NCBI GenBank assembly: GCA_013076295.1
Contig: RQOL01000718.1
Span: forward strand, 3,472,001 to 3,536,000
DNA from: Sanderia malayensis
Taxonomy: Eukaryota > Cnidaria > Scyphozoa > Semaeostomeae > Pelagiidae
Direction of reading: 5' to 3'
DNA: 64,000 nt
The notes under the pieces were generated by a model that saw only the letters and a program-made list of their open reading frames with translations, did no database searches and was not told where the DNA came from. Every line of letters begins with the position of its first letter. The first letter of the stretch is position 1. Below, piece after piece: positions 62,240 to 64,000 of the stretch. The position numbers were made by a program, and so were the translations under genes.

Positions 62240-64000
62240 CTAAAAACTGAAATTTGTAACTTCAGGAGATTGGTCTTCTATGATTTTCTTCCTTTTTCTC
62301 TTCTTTGTCTTTGGAACTTTAAGCAGCGAGTTCAAGTTTCCCGCGCGTACGTGATGCTGCCTCGATTTGGAGCCAACCTCGCTTGCAAACAAACCATCAT
62401 TTACTTCAGAGGAATATTTACCTGAAGAATATTTTCCTATTTTCTTCTTATGACTTTGTGTTTCTTCTTTATTATTATTGTTATTGTGACTTTTCCATGC
62501 TTTCTTCCTTACTTTATTGGCCTTCTTCCCCTCGGCCAAATGCTTTCTGCCACGATTTGACTCTAGTCTAGGAGACTTATCATCGTTAGTTTCATCACCA
62601 TCATCATCCATATTTGAATTGGCTTCATCTACCTCTGCTTCGCTGCCAGACCTGGATTCATCCATAGATTCATGATCGACATCGTTATTGTCCATTGCGG
62701 CTGTTGAATGCTGCTCGATGATTTCACCCATGTTTTCATGTCTATCGTCCTTCACGAGATCTTCATCACCGTCATCATCTGAGCCAGTTTCATTCGCGTG
62801 CTTCCTCGTCAAGCCAACTCGATCCTCCACCAATTCTCCGCTTGCCCCTTGTAGCTTCTTTTCTGCTTTCACCATTGCTTTTGCAAGTATATCACCGAGG
62901 ATTTTGTAGCCTTTCCTGTCCAAAGGACTGTTTGGACTAAAATCTCGAATGGCACTGGAAACTGACTCCTTTTCAAGAGCCTCTTTGTCTAATGAAGACG
63001 AGGACGCAGCTCCCGTTGAAGTACTTGCACCAGGAGATGCGGCACCTGGAGGAGCAGCTCCGGCAGGATTAGGAGCTGTGGCCCCAGGAACAGCAGCTCC
63101 GGCAGGTGTGGCCCCAGGAGTAGCGGCCCCGGCAGGTGTGGCACCAGGAACAGCGGCTCCGGCAGGTGTGGCACCAGGAATAGCAGCTCCGGCATGTGTG
63201 GCACCAGGAATAGCGGCACCAGGTAAAGTAGCTCCAGGAGATGCAGGTAAAGCACCAGGTAAAGCACCAGGTAAAGCACCAGGTAAAGATGCACCAGGTA
63301 GACCAACAGCTGCTGCTCCAAGCGGTGAAGTTGCTGCTTCAAGTGGTGGTACTGCAGCAACTGGTGCCGGTGGTGATGCCGCTACTGGAGGTGCCACCGG
63401 TGGTGCTGCCACTACTGGAGGTGCCGCAGGTGGCGGTGCAACAACTGGAGGTGCTGCCGGTGGCGGTGCAACAACTGGAGGTGCTGCCGGTGGCGGTGCA
63501 ACAACTGGCGGTGGTGGCGGTGGTGGTGCAACAACTGGAGGTGGTGGCGGTGGTGGTGCAACAACTGGAGGTGGTGGCGGTGGTGGTGCTACAACTGGAG
63601 GTGGAGGTGGCGGCGGGGCAACAACTGGAGGTGGAGGTGGAGGTGGGGCAACAACTGGAGGTGGAGGTGGCGGCGGGGCAACAACTGGAGGTGGTGGTGG
63701 TGGCGGGGCAACAACGGGAGGTGGTGGTGGAGGTGGTACAACAACTGGAGGTGGTGGTGGTGGTGGTGGTGGTGGTTCAATAACTGGAGGTGGTGGTGGT
63801 GGTGGTGCAACAACTCGAGGAGGTGGTGGTGGTGGCGGTACAACAACTGTGGGAGGCTCTGTAGGCGGTTCGACGATTACCGTTGGTGGTGGCATTGTTG
63901 TTGGGGGCTGTACTCTTATGGTCGGTTGCTGAACATCAGGCAAAGCTTGAACAACAACCCGCGTTGGTGGTACTGTGGGTTGATGCTTGAAATCCTGGAG
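62240..64000 (-). CDS. Proline-rich low-complexity protein, 3' end (partial)
   Basis: The frame is open from the window edge (no start or acceptor in view) to a stop at 62240, 586 codons. In order it shows: PTVPP-type entry sequence; about 15 decapeptides [10 protein letters not shown], grading into [10 protein letters not shown]; a Gly/Ala/Pro segment of GATPAGAA(V/I)P repeats; a Ser/Leu helix-like part ([20 protein letters not shown]); a long Asp/Glu-rich stretch ([14 protein letters not shown]); then basic clusters ([23 protein letters not shown]) and the end SPEVTNFSF. The plus-strand Gly-rich frame over the same DNA is a shadow. The pattern resembles extracellular-matrix or mineral-associated proteins, but basic clusters could equally mean nuclear localisation. 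With no N-terminus the compartment is undecided. It lies in the same orientation as the EGF/LamG gene. Confidence 0.75.
   Translation of the reverse strand, partial: LQDFKHQPTVPPTRVVVQALPDVQQPTIRVQPPTTMPPPTVIVEPPTEPPTVVVPPPPPPPRVVAPPPPPPPVIEPPPPPPPPPPVVVPPPPPPPVVAPPPPPPPVVAPPPPPPPVVAPPPPPPPVVAPPPPPPPVVAPPPPPPPVVAPPPPPPPVVAPPPPPPPVVAPPPAAPPVVAPPPAAPPVVAPPPAAPPVVAAPPVAPPVAASPPAPVAAVPPLEAATSPLGAAAVGLPGASLPGALPGALPGALPASPGATLPGAAIPGATHAGAAIPGATPAGAAVPGATPAGAATPGATPAGAAVPGATAPNPAGAAPPGAASPGASTSTGAASSSSLDKEALEKESVSSAIRDFSPNSPLDRKGYKILGDILAKAMVKAEKKLQGASGELVEDRVGLTRKHANETGSDDDGDEDLVKDDRHENMGEIIEQHSTAAMDNNDVDHESMDESRSGSEAEVDEANSNMDDDGDETNDDKSPRLESNRGRKHLAEGKKANKVRKKAWKSHNNNNNKEETQSHKKKIGKYSSGKYSSEVNDGLFASEVGSKSRQHHVRAGNLNSLLKVPKTKKRKRKKIIEDQSPEVTNFSF

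Noticed and set aside
63241..63783. Val/Gln/Leu-rich plus-strand frame
   Set aside because: A further shadow frame of the 30-bp coding repeats.
62949..63932. 327-codon Gly/Thr-rich plus-strand frame
   Set aside because: Complement of the proline-repeat coding exon; the minus frame continues with complex sequence to a sensible stop, the plus frame does not.

Overview
This is a stretch of animal nuclear DNA: spliced genes with GT-AG introns, AT-rich introns and intergenic DNA, many small inverted-repeat transposons, and telomere-like CCCTAA hexamers. The gene set (SNX19-like and VPS11 endolysosomal genes, a 25-EGF/LamG matrix protein, a fibrinogen-like lectin-type protein, a short cationic peptide precursor) suggests a non-bilaterian metazoan, most plausibly a cnidarian. 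That placement is an inference from gene style, not a database match.

Layout. 1-5.6 kb (+): the 3' part of a PX-domain sorting nexin, closest in layout to SNX19. 6.1-17.2 kb (+): a complete 39-exon VPS11, assembled exon by exon to 951 codons in frame. 17.2-28.7 kb: mostly repeats, with a group of minus-strand exon-like blocks of no recognised family (20.7-23.8 kb), a telomere-hexamer array (23.86-25.4 kb) and several MITEs. 28.7-34.4 kb (+): two tandem genes that share an almost identical promoter, signal-peptide exon and start of exon 2 but end in completely different mature parts. The first encodes a 120-residue precursor (signal peptide, acidic pro-part, strongly cationic arginine-rich tail) that looks like an antimicrobial-peptide precursor. 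The second encodes a 295-residue secreted fibrinogen-related protein. 36.6-59.9 kb (-): one large secreted matrix gene, 33 coding exons and 2382 codons in frame, with signal peptide, 25 EGF domains, one LamG-like domain and a Gln/Gly-rich tail. One of its introns carries a 126-bp satellite. 62.2 kb to the window edge (-): the 3' part of a proline-rich, low-complexity acidic/basic protein.

How they fit together. SNX19-like and VPS11 lie head to tail about 540 bp apart and both belong to endosome/lysosome trafficking. The two 5'-sharing genes are probably co-regulated innate-immunity-type secreted products; they are the strongest candidate for an undescribed system here. The two minus-strand genes at the right both look extracellular or matrix-like. 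No RNA genes, CRISPR arrays or prokaryotic features were seen.
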